From NCBI RefSeq assembly GCF_011290685.1, contig NZ_JAANYN010000002.1:737347-801346 (forward strand): a stretch of 64,000 nucleotides of DNA. Reading direction: 5' to 3'. A model generated the notes under the pieces. The model ran no database searches and was not told where the DNA came from. It saw nothing but the letters and a program-made list of their open reading frames with translations. The position numbers were made by a program, and so were the translations under genes. This DNA comes from Cyclobacterium plantarum (GTDB lineage Bacteria; Bacteroidota; Bacteroidia; Cytophagales; Cyclobacteriaceae). Position 1 is the first letter of the stretch; each line of letters opens with the position of its first letter. Below, piece by piece: positions 34,908-44,063 of the stretch.

Positions 34908-35306
34908 ATGACTTTTTATCAAAAAGAAATTAGCCGGATTAAAAATATCTGCTATTCCAATAAAAGCCAAATTGACAGGGTAGTTGGGACCCGCCACTTT
35001 ATTATTCACAATTTTGAAAAGGAATTAAACTTGAGTTTGCTATCCCGGGTACGGTGTACCTCAAAATTCCATTTGCTTCGCCTTTATAAATTGTATTATG
35101 GACAAACACCAAAACAATATCTTATTGAGAAAAGGCTTGAAGCAGCCAAGCAGTCACTAGGCAAGGGCCTCAGCATCACTGATACTTGCTATGAGATTGG
35201 TTTTGAAAGCCCCAGTTCATTTAGTACCTTATTCAAAGCCCGATTTGGACTTTCGCCAAAGGAATATCAAAAGAAAGCAACTTTCACAAAGTCAAATCAC
35301 TCATAA
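34908..35306 (+). CDS. Short AraC-family regulator
   Basis: The 132-residue protein is little more than the AraC DNA-binding domain: HFIIHNFEKELNLSLLSRVRCTSKFHLLRLYKLYYGQTPKQYLIEKRLEAAKQ and ITDTCYEIGFESPSSFSTLFKARFGLSPKEYQKK. The sensor domain is absent, as in some small Bacteroidota members. The VOC-family gene begins 40 bases downstream, so it may control the SRPBCC and VOC genes around it. Confidence 0.9.
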   Translation: MTFYQKEISRIKNICYSNKSQIDRVVGTRHFIIHNFEKELNLSLLSRVRCTSKFHLLRLYKLYYGQTPKQYLIEKRLEAAKQSLGKGLSITDTCYEIGFESPSSFSTLFKARFGLSPKEYQKKATFTKSNHS

Positions 35307-35346
35307 TTTGAGATTTTGGCCTCTCAAACAAAAAAAATATACAAAA

Positions 35347-35742
35347 ATGAAAGTTAAAGTTATCGGAATTCCGGTACATGACCAGGAAAAAGCACTGAAG
35401 TTCTACACAGAAAAATTGGGCTTCTTAAAGAAAATTGATATTCCACTAAGTGAAGGAAACCGATGGTTGACTGTCGTGAGCAAAGATGAACAAGATGGGG
35501 CAGAAATCTTGTTAGAACCTTCTCCCAACCATTTTGAACCAGCCAAAGTCTATCAAAAGGCCCTATTTGATGCAGGAATACCCTACACACAGTTCAATTC
35601 CGAGGATGTTCAGCAAGAATATGACAGATTATCCAACCTCGGAGTGGAATTTAGCATGAAGCCAACAGAAATGGGTACTGTAAAGATTGCCGTATTTAAC
35701 GACACCTGTGGAAACAATATCCAAATCGTGCAAATGCTATGA
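35347..35742 (+). CDS. VOC-family (glyoxalase-like) protein
   Basis: The start MKVKVIGIPVHDQEKALKFYTEKLGF (35347) follows the AraC gene by 40 bases; a longer frame from 35191 lies within the AraC gene. The 131-residue protein has the paired beta-alpha-beta-beta-beta units of the vicinal oxygen chelate fold (KALKFYTEKLGF and TVKIAVFNDTCGNNIQIVQ). Metal-binding residues resemble those of glyoxalase or bleomycin-resistance proteins, but the reaction cannot be told. It belongs to a run of small accessory genes with AraC regulators. Confidence 0.88.
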   Translation: MKVKVIGIPVHDQEKALKFYTEKLGFLKKIDIPLSEGNRWLTVVSKDEQDGAEILLEPSPNHFEPAKVYQKALFDAGIPYTQFNSEDVQQEYDRLSNLGVEFSMKPTEMGTVKIAVFNDTCGNNIQIVQML

Positions 35743-35751
35743 TGAAATCGA

Positions 35752-35774
35752 GCCTGCCTACCGGACAGGCAGGC
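35752..35774. repeat. REP-like palindrome
   Basis: GCCTGCCT pairs with AGGCAGGC around a 7-base ACCGGAC loop. It lies just after the VOC stop and could be a dispersed extragenic palindrome or mRNA 3' end structure. Confidence 0.6.
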
Positions 35775-35857
35775 ATGTCGCAAGTGACACAGGGAGGGAT
35801 GATTATTCGATATGCGAGATTCCATATGGCCTTTAAAAAAACAATTTATAATCACAT

Positions 35858-36130
35858 ATGAAAAATAAGGAATATGTAAATGGTCAAAAAACGTTTGAGC
35901 AATCAGGCGAAAGGCTCACCTACTTTTATAAAGATGGCAAAGTAAAAGCCGAAGGTGCTTCCATAAATGGCCTTATGCAAGGTGAGTGGAAATTTTATAG
36001 AGAATCAGGACAACTGTGGCAGATTGGCAACTTCAGAGACAATGAAAAACACGGTAATTGGATTCGCTATGACAAGCTTGGCAATTTGGAATACGATAAG
36101 ACTTTCATCAACGGCAAAATCAAGAAATGA
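35858..36130 (+). CDS. MORN-repeat variant protein
   Basis: The 90-residue protein has three repeated units, FYKDGKVKAEGASING, GEWKFYRESGQLWQIGNFRDN and GNWIRYDKLGNLEYDKTFINGK, matching the short MORN variant found in Bacteroidota (G-x-W-x-x-Y, then G-x-L). No signal peptide is seen. Function is unknown; such proteins are often labelled toxin-antitoxin system YwqK-like antitoxins, a label without support here. It is isolated, with a palindrome upstream. Confidence 0.8.
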   Translation: MKNKEYVNGQKTFEQSGERLTYFYKDGKVKAEGASINGLMQGEWKFYRESGQLWQIGNFRDNEKHGNWIRYDKLGNLEYDKTFINGKIKK

Positions 36131-36427
36131 TTGGCACCATGTCCAAACCTGTCGACAGGGAAAGACCAGGTATATTTCAATACACCTACGCCCAGAGGGC
36201 AGGTCGGTAAAGCCTGATAATTTTGATTAATAATTGGTGTTGGATTAAGTTTGGGCTCGATTAAACAGGGATCTAAAACGCAGGTTAGTTAGTTTCGAAA
36301 GTAATCTTCCCAGAAACCGGAAAAACGCCAATACCAAGAAAACCTGACCACCTGGAAAATATGACAAAGCTGGACTGCGGGGATTGATTTTGTCCGCAGT
36401 TCAGCTTGCCATAATCATAGGTAAAGC
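36131..36427. other. Intergenic region between MORN and ThuA genes
   Basis: No gene seen. It holds a GTCGACAGG-type fragment and the terminator hairpin at 36366-36406. Confidence 0.5.
36366..36406 (-). terminator. Terminator hairpin after the ThuA gene
   Basis: AAGCTGGACTGCGG pairs with CCGCAGTTCAGCTT over 14 bp with one G-U pair, 22 bases beyond the ThuA stop. On the minus strand it is followed by TTTGTCATATTTT, a modest U-rich tail. Confidence 0.65.
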
Positions 36428-37348
36428 CTATTCAGGTTTTTCCATCGGACTGTCATCTGCTGACAAGTCACCCACCACATATTGCATGCCATCCAGAAAA
36501 AACTGAAGCAATTCAGGATTGTCCATGCTCTGGGCATTGTGGGAGGGAGAGCTGTAGAATACCCGGCCTTTACCATGCTTTTTGATCCAGGCTACGTAGA
36601 TGGTGTTGTTGCTGACTTCCGCCCTCTTGCCTTCCAATTTGTCTGCTTCAATATATAAGAGCGGTCGGAAGTTGTAATCAAAATAAGCATTCTTAAAAAA
36701 ATAAGGCTCGTCCACGTGGGTAAAACCATTGCCACTGAAAGCCTGTACCATGGCATGATCTGGATCAACTTCCTTCAGGTGCATTTCCTGTTGCTTGGGG
36801 TGGTAGTCAAAGCTACCACCTACCATAGCACTGAATTTTTCGGAATTGTTTTGAACAGTGATGGCACCGTGCATGATCATCAAACCACCACCTTTGGCCA
36901 CATAGTCCATTAAATTATTTTCGTATTTGGCAGACAATTCCGCAATTTTATTTTCATTCAGGCTGCTGTTCTGTTTCAGAAGGTCAGCAAAAAGATCCCT
37001 ATCTGGTCCCGAAGGATTGGAGTTGTTCAGGATGACAGCGTCGTACTGCTTTAAATTTTTCGCATCAAAGCTATCGATATCCCTGGCTATGGTAATCTCG
37101 AAAGCACCTGTTTTCCTGGCCAGGATTTTCAGCATTTCGTTGTTGTGGGGAATGATCCAATGGTAAAACCCGGTATGTTGGGAAAAAACCATGATTTTTT
37201 TTACCGATGCCTCCACCCGGGTGTCGGATGGGGCCAGGGACTCTATTTTATCCAGCCATTCCTCGCTTACCGGGAAATCTTTCATGCTCTGTGCGAAAAT
37301 ACTGCCTGTAAAAAGGAAGAAAAGTAAGGTGTAGATTGTCTTTTTCAT
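36428..37348 (-). CDS. Secreted ThuA-domain protein
   Basis: I start at MKKTIYTLLFFLFTGSIFAQ (37348), a clean signal peptide; an ATG 7 codons earlier at 37369 would spoil it. The 306-residue mature part has the ThuA class I glutamine-amidotransferase-like fold: KIMVFSQHTGFYHW, YDAVILNNSNPSG, GGGLMIMHGAITVQNN, GKGRVFYSSPSHN. ThuA proteins act with Gfo/Idh-type oxidoreductases in sugar 3-keto metabolism (known for trehalose and sucrose in rhizobia). No such partner lies beside it; the nearest Gfo/Idh gene is at 44 kb. It stands alone, followed by a terminator. Confidence 0.92.
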   Translation of the reverse strand: MKKTIYTLLFFLFTGSIFAQSMKDFPVSEEWLDKIESLAPSDTRVEASVKKIMVFSQHTGFYHWIIPHNNEMLKILARKTGAFEITIARDIDSFDAKNLKQYDAVILNNSNPSGPDRDLFADLLKQNSSLNENKIAELSAKYENNLMDYVAKGGGLMIMHGAITVQNNSEKFSAMVGGSFDYHPKQQEMHLKEVDPDHAMVQAFSGNGFTHVDEPYFFKNAYFDYNFRPLLYIEADKLEGKRAEVSNNTIYVAWIKKHGKGRVFYSSPSHNAQSMDNPELLQFFLDGMQYVVGDLSADDSPMEKPE

Positions 37349-37980
37349 TGTAAATACCTGATAATTCATTGGTTATTTTGTTTGTAAATCTGTTAAATGG
37401 CGCGACTGATTTTGATTTTTTTCGAACTAACTCTTTCATTAAACGTAAAGGCCAGTTGCAAGCTTTATTTCGTTATTAGAATGCATTTGGAAGTGAAGAT
37501 AGGCCAAAAAATTGATCGTACCAACGGTTGAATGCCTGTTCTGCCATTATTCTTTTTTGCCGGTTTAATACCTTTGACCATAGCAGGGCATTTAACCGGG
37601 ATAGGCCGGAGTACATGACAGCACGATTTTTGCTGAAAAAATAGCACAAAAAGTGCCTGGATATATCCCTCCCTTTTTTGGCCCTCCACTCCAATTACGA
37701 TCGATACGGAACATTCTGTTTTGAGCTCCTTTCGTTATTTCTAAGAGCGAGTTATCGGGCCTGCAAGCCGAAATAACGAACTTATTGAGGTTGGAAGCTA
37801 TTGTAGTATTGTGCAGTAAATGGAAAAGCGTTGGATAATTGTAACAACCGATACTGATAAGCTGCGAAAGGAATCTGGCCTGGCTAAAAAGAGACCATGG
37901 CCTTAAAAATGACCTGACATACCAAAGGAGCATCAACCGAAAAGCTTTGAGAGTAGGTGAAAATGTGAAAAAAATCAAAA
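37349..37980. other. Long intergenic region
   Basis: No gene supported in 632 bases. Three short frames on the minus strand overlap each other in different phases (for example 37476-37694) and have no family match. The two repeats of GTTATTTC/GAAATAAC near 37735 and 37780 could form a hairpin with a 35-base loop. The stretch may be a degraded gene. Confidence 0.4.
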
Positions 37981-38661
37981 ATGAAATTCAAAATCACCAT
38001 CAACGAGTTAAAAACCGTGGAAGAATTGCCCAACTATTGGAACAACCAAGACTACATCTATTTATTGGAACAATTTGATTTTCCGGATGCCAAGACCATT
38101 AAGCCTGAAAATTTACTGGAAATGTTACACATGGCAATCACAGATTTTGAACCAAATGAAGCCGCAGCAATAGTATTGACTTATAAATTGTCCGACAGAT
38201 TAAATGAAGGGCAGATTGCTCAAATTTCAAATGACATGTTGCAAGACAAGGTGAGTGAAGAATACCCGGAGATCGATCTACACTATGACCTATTTAATAT
38301 CAATCAGTTGCTTTACAAGGCGTTCAATGGCAAATTTCCCAATGCAAAAGCAACGATTGTCGGATTTTCAATGGTTCCAGACGAAGATAAGGACAAAGAG
38401 GTAACCAAGGAGATGGTCTTAAAATCTTTCAATAATGGGATTTCAGACCGAAATCTTATCAAAAGACTGTTTACCCAACAATTGAGTACAGAAAAGGAAT
38501 TTGCGGAAGCAGAAGCTGTTTTGTGGAAATTAGATGAAAAAGACCCAAATCATTTTACCTTGATCACTTCGGAATACTGGTTAAGTAAAGAAGACTTCGT
38601 AGCGCCAGAATTTGAAGGACTTTGCTTATTGCCGGAAGAGGATGAGAATGAAGGCAATTAA
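37981..38661 (+). CDS. Conserved hypothetical acidic protein
   Basis: The 226-residue protein starts MKFKITINELKTVEELPNYWNNQDYIYLLEQFDFPD. It has no signal peptide or membrane helix, is acidic, and ends in LLPEEDENEGN. The segment LLEMLHMAITDFEPNEAAAIVLTYKLSDRLNEGQIAQI suggests helical packing. I do not recognise a family; codon usage and length suggest a real gene. There is no close neighbour on the same strand to hint at a role. Confidence 0.75.
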   Translation: MKFKITINELKTVEELPNYWNNQDYIYLLEQFDFPDAKTIKPENLLEMLHMAITDFEPNEAAAIVLTYKLSDRLNEGQIAQISNDMLQDKVSEEYPEIDLHYDLFNINQLLYKAFNGKFPNAKATIVGFSMVPDEDKDKEVTKEMVLKSFNNGISDRNLIKRLFTQQLSTEKEFAEAEAVLWKLDEKDPNHFTLITSEYWLSKEDFVAPEFEGLCLLPEEDENEGN

Positions 38662-38946
38662 CCAATTGTTCTATTTTTCCTTTATGCAGTCAACACTACC
38701 CAAATAAGGATGGACGACCTTTACCTGTACCGTACCTGATGTTTTTTATATGGTGAAAAGTAGCTATATAAAAATATGGATTTTGTAAAACAGACCCCTT
38801 CAATCAACTTTTTTCAGGTTAAAAAAAAAGCACTCAAATAAATGAAATAAAAAAAAATTGATAAATTGATTTTAAGATCAAGTATTTTGGCCCAACAAAC
38901 ACAAAACTATGATGCTATTTGTTAATAGCATTTACTGCAAAATGCT
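38662..38946. other. AT-rich promoter region
   Basis: Strongly AT-rich, with A runs and a small TGCTATTTGTTAATAGCA hairpin at about 38910-38930 just before the FAD lipoprotein gene. No gene seen; the hairpin may be a leader structure. Confidence 0.4.
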
Positions 38947-40566
38947 ATGGGACTTAAATTGTACCTGATTCTAATTTATATCCTTTTGTCTTCCTGCCAA
39001 AAATCGGATCAAATCATCGAATCGGAAGTTTGCATTTATGGCAATTCCAGCGCCTCCATTCTCGCCGCCATACAGTTAAAAAAACGTGGTAGAGAAGTAG
39101 TCATCGTCAGCCCAGATAAATATATGGGCGGCATGACAATTGAAGGACTTGGCGGGTCGGACATAAACAATCACGCAGGCTTCAAAAACGATGCTGTGAT
39201 TGGCGGACTAACCCTGGCATTTTACAAGGAAGTGGCCCGGCATTATGGGATTACCAACTTTGACTCGGCCCGAGCCCGGACTGGAACCTGGCGTTTTGAA
39301 CCCCATGTGGCCAAGGGTATCTTTGATCGTTGGCTGGCTGAACTGGAAATCCCTGTCTACACCGAAACCAGGCTGCGCCTTTCACCGGATGCCGTAAAAA
39401 AGGAAAATGGTAAAATCGTATCCTTTGAAACCCTCAAGGGGAAAACCGTCCGGGCCGCCCTATTTATCGATGCTTCCTATGAAGGCGACCTGTTGCATTA
39501 TGCGGGCGTATCAACTATTGTAGGCCGGGAACCTAACAGCCTGTATGGGGAAACAAAAAACGGGATTCGTGAAAACAATACCTACCGGAATTTTGAGGTA
39601 AAAGTTGATCCATACATCGAGCCTGGTAATCCGGAAAGCGGGCTGATCCATACCATTCAGGACGAAGCCCTGGGAGAAGCCGGTACAGGCGATCGGCGCA
39701 TTCAGGCCTATTGTTTTCGGGCCTGCCTGACCAAAGAAGCCGCCAACAGGGTACCCTTTATCAGGCCGGAAAACTACAACCGGGACTGGTACGAGATTTA
39801 CCTGCGCTACCTGGACGCAGGAGGTACGCTATATCAACCATCCTATTCCATTCCCAACAACAAAACGGATTTAGGTGCCTGGCATGACCTGTCGCATAAC
39901 CTTTACGGCATGAACCACGAATACCCTGAAGGGGATTACAAAAAAAGACAGGAGATTTACCAATACCACCTGGACTTTACGCGGGGGCTTTTCTGGTTTC
40001 TGGCCAATGATCCGGAGGTGCCGGCAGAAGTCCGGCAGGAATGGAGGCAGTGGGGCACCACGAAAGATGAATTCACCGATAATGAAGGATGGCCCCGTAT
40101 GCTGTACATACGGGACGGCAGAAGGATGCAGTCGGATTATGTGATTACAGAGCACCATACCCGAAAAGACAGTACTATTCTCATTGAGGATCCGGTAGCC
40201 ATCGCCTTCTGGCCCCCGGATGTGCATCATGTGCGGCGCATCGTAAAAAATGGACAGGCCTATAATGAAGGGTTCGTTTTTGGCGGAGAAAACTGGAAAC
40301 CATTTCCCATTTCTTACCAGAGCCTGGTCCCCAGGAAGTCCGAATGCACCAATCTCCTGACCCCCACCTGCCTTTCCTCCAGCCATATCGCCTATGGGGC
40401 CATCCGGTTAGAATGGACTTTTATGCTACTCGGAGAAGCCGTGGGAATGGCAGCGGATTTGTGTTTGGAAAAGAATATAGCCGTCCAGGATCTGCCCTAT
40501 GCTGACTTAAAAATAAAATTGGAGGAAAACCGGCAAATCATTGAGATGCAACCAAACCAGTACTGA
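38947..40566 (+). CDS. FAD-dependent oxidoreductase lipoprotein (PF12831 type)
   Basis: The 539-residue protein has a lipoprotein signal MGLKLYLILIYILLSSC with the cysteine at residue 17. The FAD-binding region follows: EVCIYGNSSASILAAIQLKKRGREVVIVSP (a variant GxGxxG written G-N-S-S-A-S), and GGMTIEGLGGSDINNH. Later IDASYEGDLLHYAGV and the C-terminal CLSSSHIAYGAIRLEWTFMLLGEAVGMAADL complete the FAD_oxidored pattern. The family is common in polysaccharide-degrading Bacteroidota and planctomycetes, with little biochemistry known. It sits 380 bases before the GH140 gene on the same strand and may act in the same sugar pathway, perhaps oxidising a sugar product in the periplasm. Confidence 0.92.
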   Translation: MGLKLYLILIYILLSSCQKSDQIIESEVCIYGNSSASILAAIQLKKRGREVVIVSPDKYMGGMTIEGLGGSDINNHAGFKNDAVIGGLTLAFYKEVARHYGITNFDSARARTGTWRFEPHVAKGIFDRWLAELEIPVYTETRLRLSPDAVKKENGKIVSFETLKGKTVRAALFIDASYEGDLLHYAGVSTIVGREPNSLYGETKNGIRENNTYRNFEVKVDPYIEPGNPESGLIHTIQDEALGEAGTGDRRIQAYCFRACLTKEAANRVPFIRPENYNRDWYEIYLRYLDAGGTLYQPSYSIPNNKTDLGAWHDLSHNLYGMNHEYPEGDYKKRQEIYQYHLDFTRGLFWFLANDPEVPAEVRQEWRQWGTTKDEFTDNEGWPRMLYIRDGRRMQSDYVITEHHTRKDSTILIEDPVAIAFWPPDVHHVRRIVKNGQAYNEGFVFGGENWKPFPISYQSLVPRKSECTNLLTPTCLSSSHIAYGAIRLEWTFMLLGEAVGMAADLCLEKNIAVQDLPYADLKIKLEENRQIIEMQPNQY

Positions 40567-40947
40567 GGGTATCCGGTTTTAATAGATTACTACTTTTACC
40601 AGATTATTAAGTGGCTATCGTAATTATTTTAAAATAAAACCCAATAGCAGAAATTAAACATAAAACTGGTATCCAAACAAATGCACCACTGAAAGTTCAG
40701 TACTGGTCAGGTACCCATGCTTATCCCAGCCATCCACTCCCTTTCAGGACAGGAAGCCCGAATTTTGGAGAGTATCTTCTCCCCTTTTTCCCTCCTGAGA
40801 AACTACCATCAAACCGGAAGCTTTTCCTACGGTTTGCAATTATTTTCCTTTTAAACGATATTTACTTTATTGCTGCCGGGCTGGAAGCAGGTCTGCTTTT
40901 TCAATAACCCGTTTTCAATGCCCTTATCAAACCTAAAAGGAAACCAA
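40567..40947. other. Intergenic region before GH140
   Basis: No gene seen. A hairpin AAACCG/CGGTTT with a 13-base loop lies near 40815-40835. AAAGG at about 40936 serves as a ribosome-binding site for the GH140 gene. Confidence 0.5.
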
Positions 40948-42324
40948 ATGAAACGCATTTCATTGCTGCTAACGGCACTATTGCTGGCCATCTTTGCCAA
41001 TGGGCAGGCTCTCCCCTACCTGAAACTTTCTGAAAACCATCGTTACCTGGTAACAGAAGACAACCAGCCTTTTTTCTGGCTGGGGGATACTGCCTGGGAA
41101 TTGATCCACCGACTGGATAAAGTAGAAATTGACCGGTACTTACAGGATAGGGCCGATAAGGGCTTTAACCTAATTCAAACCGTTATACTGGCAGAACTGG
41201 ACGGCCTTAATACCCCCAATGCATACGGAGAAAAGCCCTTGATTGATAATAACCCTGAAAAGCTGAATGAAGCCTATTTTGAATTGGTAGATTATCTGGT
41301 AGAAAAAGCGGGCCAAATGGGATTGTATGTAGGTCTATTGCCTACCTGGGGGGATAAAATCAATAAAAAATGGGGGACCGGTCCGGAAATATTTACACCG
41401 GGAAACGCGGAGAAATACGGAGAATTGCTTGCAAAAAGGTACAAGGACCACAGCAACCTGGTATGGATCCTGGGAGGTGACCGGGCCATGGAAAATGATA
41501 CGCATTACCAAATCATTCGCTCCATGGCAAAAGGCATACGCTCCTTTGACAAACAACACTTAATGAGCTTTCATCCGGTAGGCGGAAAAAAAGCTACTGA
41601 CTTTTTTAGTGAGGATGATTGGCTGGATATGGACATGTTTCAGAGCGGCCATAGCAGAAAGGCACAAGACTATCAATATGTGTTGGAGGCCAGGGAATCC
41701 GGCCGGACAAGGCCTGTGATCAATGGCGAAGCGCGCTATGAGAATATTCCTGATCGGTTTTGGGAAGAAAAGCACTATGGATGGCTGGACGACGCTGATG
41801 TAAGGATCGCCGGCTATTGGAGCATGTTGTCAGGAGCCGCAGGATATACCTATGGGTGCAACGATGTCTGGCAAATGTATGACAGCAACCGAGCCCCCAA
41901 TATCAATGCCCGGACAGGTTGGCAAGTAGCCCTCAGTCTTCCGGGTGCCTCCCAAATGGGATACATGAAATGTATTTTTGAAGCCCTGCCCTGGCAGCAA
42001 CTTCAGTTGGATCAAAACCTTATTCTGGATGAAAACCCGGAGAACGAATCCTACATGCTTGCCTCAAAAACAGAAAAAGCTGATCTGATCCTTGCTTACA
42101 CGCCAACAGGCGCTCCATTAACCATTGATTTGACAAAAATGAGCTCGGGTACCATTTCTGCCTGGTGGTTTAATCCCCGAAATGGAAAAATGGTATTTAT
42201 CGGCGATTTTGACACAGGCAACTCCCAAAAATTCACCCCCTGGTCCCGAGGTTGGGGAAGTGATTATCTATTGCTGCTTGTGGACAAGAATAAAGCATTT
42301 GATTTTTCAGGTTTTAAAGAATAA
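40948..42324 (+). CDS. GH140-family glycoside hydrolase (DUF4038/apiosidase-like)
   Basis: I start at MKRISLLLTALLLAIFANGQ (40948), a signal peptide preceded by AAAGG; an upstream ATG lacks one. The 458-residue protein shows the TIM-barrel DUF4038 domain (FFWLGDTAWELIHRLDKVEIDRYL, GFNLIQTVILAELDG) and a C-terminal beta-sandwich (PF12904: ISAWWFNPRNGKMVFIGDF). By analogy with the GH140 apiosidase BT1012 (known), the acid/base and nucleophile should be the Asp in ILGGDRAMEN and the Glu in VINGEARYE, both present. Apiosidases act on rhamnogalacturonan II side chains, but other activities exist. It is a single-gene unit near the FAD lipoprotein. Confidence 0.9.
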   Translation: MKRISLLLTALLLAIFANGQALPYLKLSENHRYLVTEDNQPFFWLGDTAWELIHRLDKVEIDRYLQDRADKGFNLIQTVILAELDGLNTPNAYGEKPLIDNNPEKLNEAYFELVDYLVEKAGQMGLYVGLLPTWGDKINKKWGTGPEIFTPGNAEKYGELLAKRYKDHSNLVWILGGDRAMENDTHYQIIRSMAKGIRSFDKQHLMSFHPVGGKKATDFFSEDDWLDMDMFQSGHSRKAQDYQYVLEARESGRTRPVINGEARYENIPDRFWEEKHYGWLDDADVRIAGYWSMLSGAAGYTYGCNDVWQMYDSNRAPNINARTGWQVALSLPGASQMGYMKCIFEALPWQQLQLDQNLILDENPENESYMLASKTEKADLILAYTPTGAPLTIDLTKMSSGTISAWWFNPRNGKMVFIGDFDTGNSQKFTPWSRGWGSDYLLLLVDKNKAFDFSGFKE

Positions 42325-42458
42325 ATTCAATCCTGATAGGCACAGCTCTTCTTCCTTTTTGAAAGGAGAACATGAATGTTAATAAAAATAGCTTTGCAAT
42401 CGTAAATACCCAACCTTTTAGCTAAGGAGAATTTTACTTCATCAAAACAACAAAGAAA

Positions 42459-42962
42459 TTGACCTCACTCACCGAACCTTCATACAAAATCCCTTCCCAG
42501 ACCAGGATAGGTCACATACATCTAAAAGTTGCAGATTTACAGCGCTCACTGGACTTCTATTGCGGTCTGCTGGGATTTGAATTGACCAGCACCTATGGAG
42601 AAGATGCCGCCTTTATCTCAGCTGGCGGATACCACCACCATATCGGATTAAATACCTGGTTCAGCAAAAATGGAGGTCCCCCACCTAAAAATAATGCAGG
42701 GCTTTTCCATACGGCCATCCTTTATCCGGAAAGAAAAGACCTTGCTGCCATTTTTCTTCGCCTCAGGGAAGCCGATTACCCTTTAACCGGAGCAGCAGAC
42801 CATGGTGTATCCGAGGCCCTCTACCTGGACGACCCTGATAGTAATGGGGTGGAGTTATACTGCGACCGGCCCAGGGAAGAGTGGCCCCTTAAACCGGACG
42901 GTAGCCTGGAAATGTATACCAAAAGACTTGATTTGGAAGGATTACTCAAAGCGTTGAGATAA
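42459..42962 (+). CDS. VOC-family dioxygenase-like protein, TTG start
   Basis: The frame has no ATG before the conserved part; TTG at 42459 is the only plausible start (upstream stop at 42423). The 167-residue protein is a typical catechol-2,3-dioxygenase-like VOC protein: IGHIHLKVADLQRSLDFYCGLLGFEL, GGYHHHIGLNTW, GLFHTAILYPER and DPDSNGVELYCDRPREEWP, which provide the His/His/Glu metal site. Proteins like this (CatE family) cleave catechols or have unknown roles. It is single and unlinked to aromatic genes here. The start is uncertain by a few codons. Confidence 0.85.
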   Translation: MTSLTEPSYKIPSQTRIGHIHLKVADLQRSLDFYCGLLGFELTSTYGEDAAFISAGGYHHHIGLNTWFSKNGGPPPKNNAGLFHTAILYPERKDLAAIFLRLREADYPLTGAADHGVSEALYLDDPDSNGVELYCDRPREEWPLKPDGSLEMYTKRLDLEGLLKALR

Positions 42963-43132
42963 ATCTTTTATTATACCTCTTTCCCAGATACCTTTCCTGA
43001 CATTCATCAATACCTGATTCCGATGATTTGCCCGGTTTATGGTTTCACCTGATAGCACTTCCCTATTCAAGTCAAAATCAAAAACCATCATTTCAAACCA
43101 GTCTTTGGCCTGCTATTTGTGCCATTAAGCCC

Positions 43133-43396
43133 ATGATACATATTCCACATTCAATAAAAAACGGTCTTTGGACAATGATAATTTCGATCATCTTCGTCCT
43201 GCCGGCAATAGCTCAGAAACAACCAGGTATCCCACAACCCAGAGGGCCTGTAGATCTTAGTGATACCTCAAACCTGGTGATTTTTATAATACTTCCAATT
43301 TTGGTGATCATCTTCTTTTTCTTCTGGAGAAAGGCCATGAAAAAAAGAAAAGCTGACGCCGAAGAGGAAGAAAATGAAAAAAAGCGCCGCCAATAG
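43133..43396 (+). CDS. Small membrane protein with charged tail
   Basis: The start MIHIPHSIKNGLWTMIISIIF (43133) gives 87 residues; longer frames upstream (from 43028) look non-coding. There is a signal-like helix ending IAQ, a short QKQPGIPQPRGPVDL linker, one membrane helix (VIFIILPILVIIFFFF) and a Lys/Glu-rich tail (KKRKADAEEEENEKKRRQ). Proteins with this layout recur in Bacteroidota, but no function is established. It is read convergent to the Rho-N gene, with 6 bases between the ends. Confidence 0.7.
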   Translation: MIHIPHSIKNGLWTMIISIIFVLPAIAQKQPGIPQPRGPVDLSDTSNLVIFIILPILVIIFFFFWRKAMKKRKADAEEEENEKKRRQ

Positions 43397-43402
43397 AAGG
43401 AT

Positions 43403-43657
43403 TCAGTGCGAGCGCAGCTTTTCAATAAGTTCACTTTTGCGGAGTTTGCTAATTCCTGAAAGACCTATCTCCCGGGCCTTTTGATACAGTTCGTCTCTGA
43501 TCCATTCTTCATAGGCCGGTGCCTTACCCCCTTTTTTTCCGGCTACATTATCCGGTGTATTCGCAATCCGGGCAGCTTTTTCCTTGCTATAGCCCTGATC
43601 CCTGAGGGCTTCATACTGATCCTCGTTTTTAATTTGGGGTCTTTCATTTTTACTCAT
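43403..43657 (-). CDS. Rho-N-domain small protein (DUF7218-like)
   Basis: The 84-residue protein has a first half EDQYEALRDQGYSKEKAARIANTPD and ends LYQKAREIGLSGISKLRKSELIEKLRSH, the Rho termination factor N-terminal (SAP-like) helix-extended-helix motif. It is small, basic and probably nucleic-acid binding. It follows the 43,676 gene with an 18-base gap, forming a two-gene operon of stress-like small proteins seen in many bacteria. A role in DNA protection is a guess. Confidence 0.85.
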   Translation of the reverse strand: MSKNERPQIKNEDQYEALRDQGYSKEKAARIANTPDNVAGKKGGKAPAYEEWIRDELYQKAREIGLSGISKLRKSELIEKLRSH

Positions 43658-43675
43658 GACAATTTTGTTTTGGGT

Positions 43676-43897
43676 TTAGGCATTGTCCCTTCTGAACCGA
43701 TCACTTTCACTGCTCCACTCCTTATCCGCTTCCTTTGCGCGCATCAATTCATCTTTGGATTTTTCATCCGGCTCCTTTTTAGAAAGTTTTTTGGTAGTCT
43801 TTGGTCCACTTCCATCCTGTGCTTCCTTTTGCGCCTGGTCGAAACTGTTGTCTTCGAAATCTTCGGGTTTCTTGTTTTTCTTGTTTTGGGTCATCAT
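43676..43897 (-). CDS. Small charged hypothetical protein
   Basis: I start at MMTQNKKNKKPEDF (43897). An ATG 17 codons further out would add a Trp/Tyr-rich run unlike the rest. The 73 residues are low-complexity and highly charged (KTTKKLSKKEPDEKSKDELMRAKEADKEW), predicted disordered. It directly precedes the Rho-N gene on the same strand. No known family recognised. Confidence 0.6.
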   Translation of the reverse strand: MMTQNKKNKKPEDFEDNSFDQAQKEAQDGSGPKTTKKLSKKEPDEKSKDELMRAKEADKEWSSESDRFRRDNA

Positions 43898-44063
43898 TTC
43901 GTCAATTTTAAATTTTTCTTCCAAATAATGGTACCAAAACCATTCCAATCTGGATTTTCTGACTTTTTTTAAAGCAATATATTACCCTATGTCCCATTTT
44001 ATTTGTTAATCCTTTTTCAAGGAAATATATTCACGTGTTGATATAAAAAAAAATTAAGTAATT

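Noticed and set aside
37465-37694. Two overlapping minus-strand frames
   Set aside because: They lie in different phases, lack ribosome-binding sites and have no recognisable family; probably chance or remnants.
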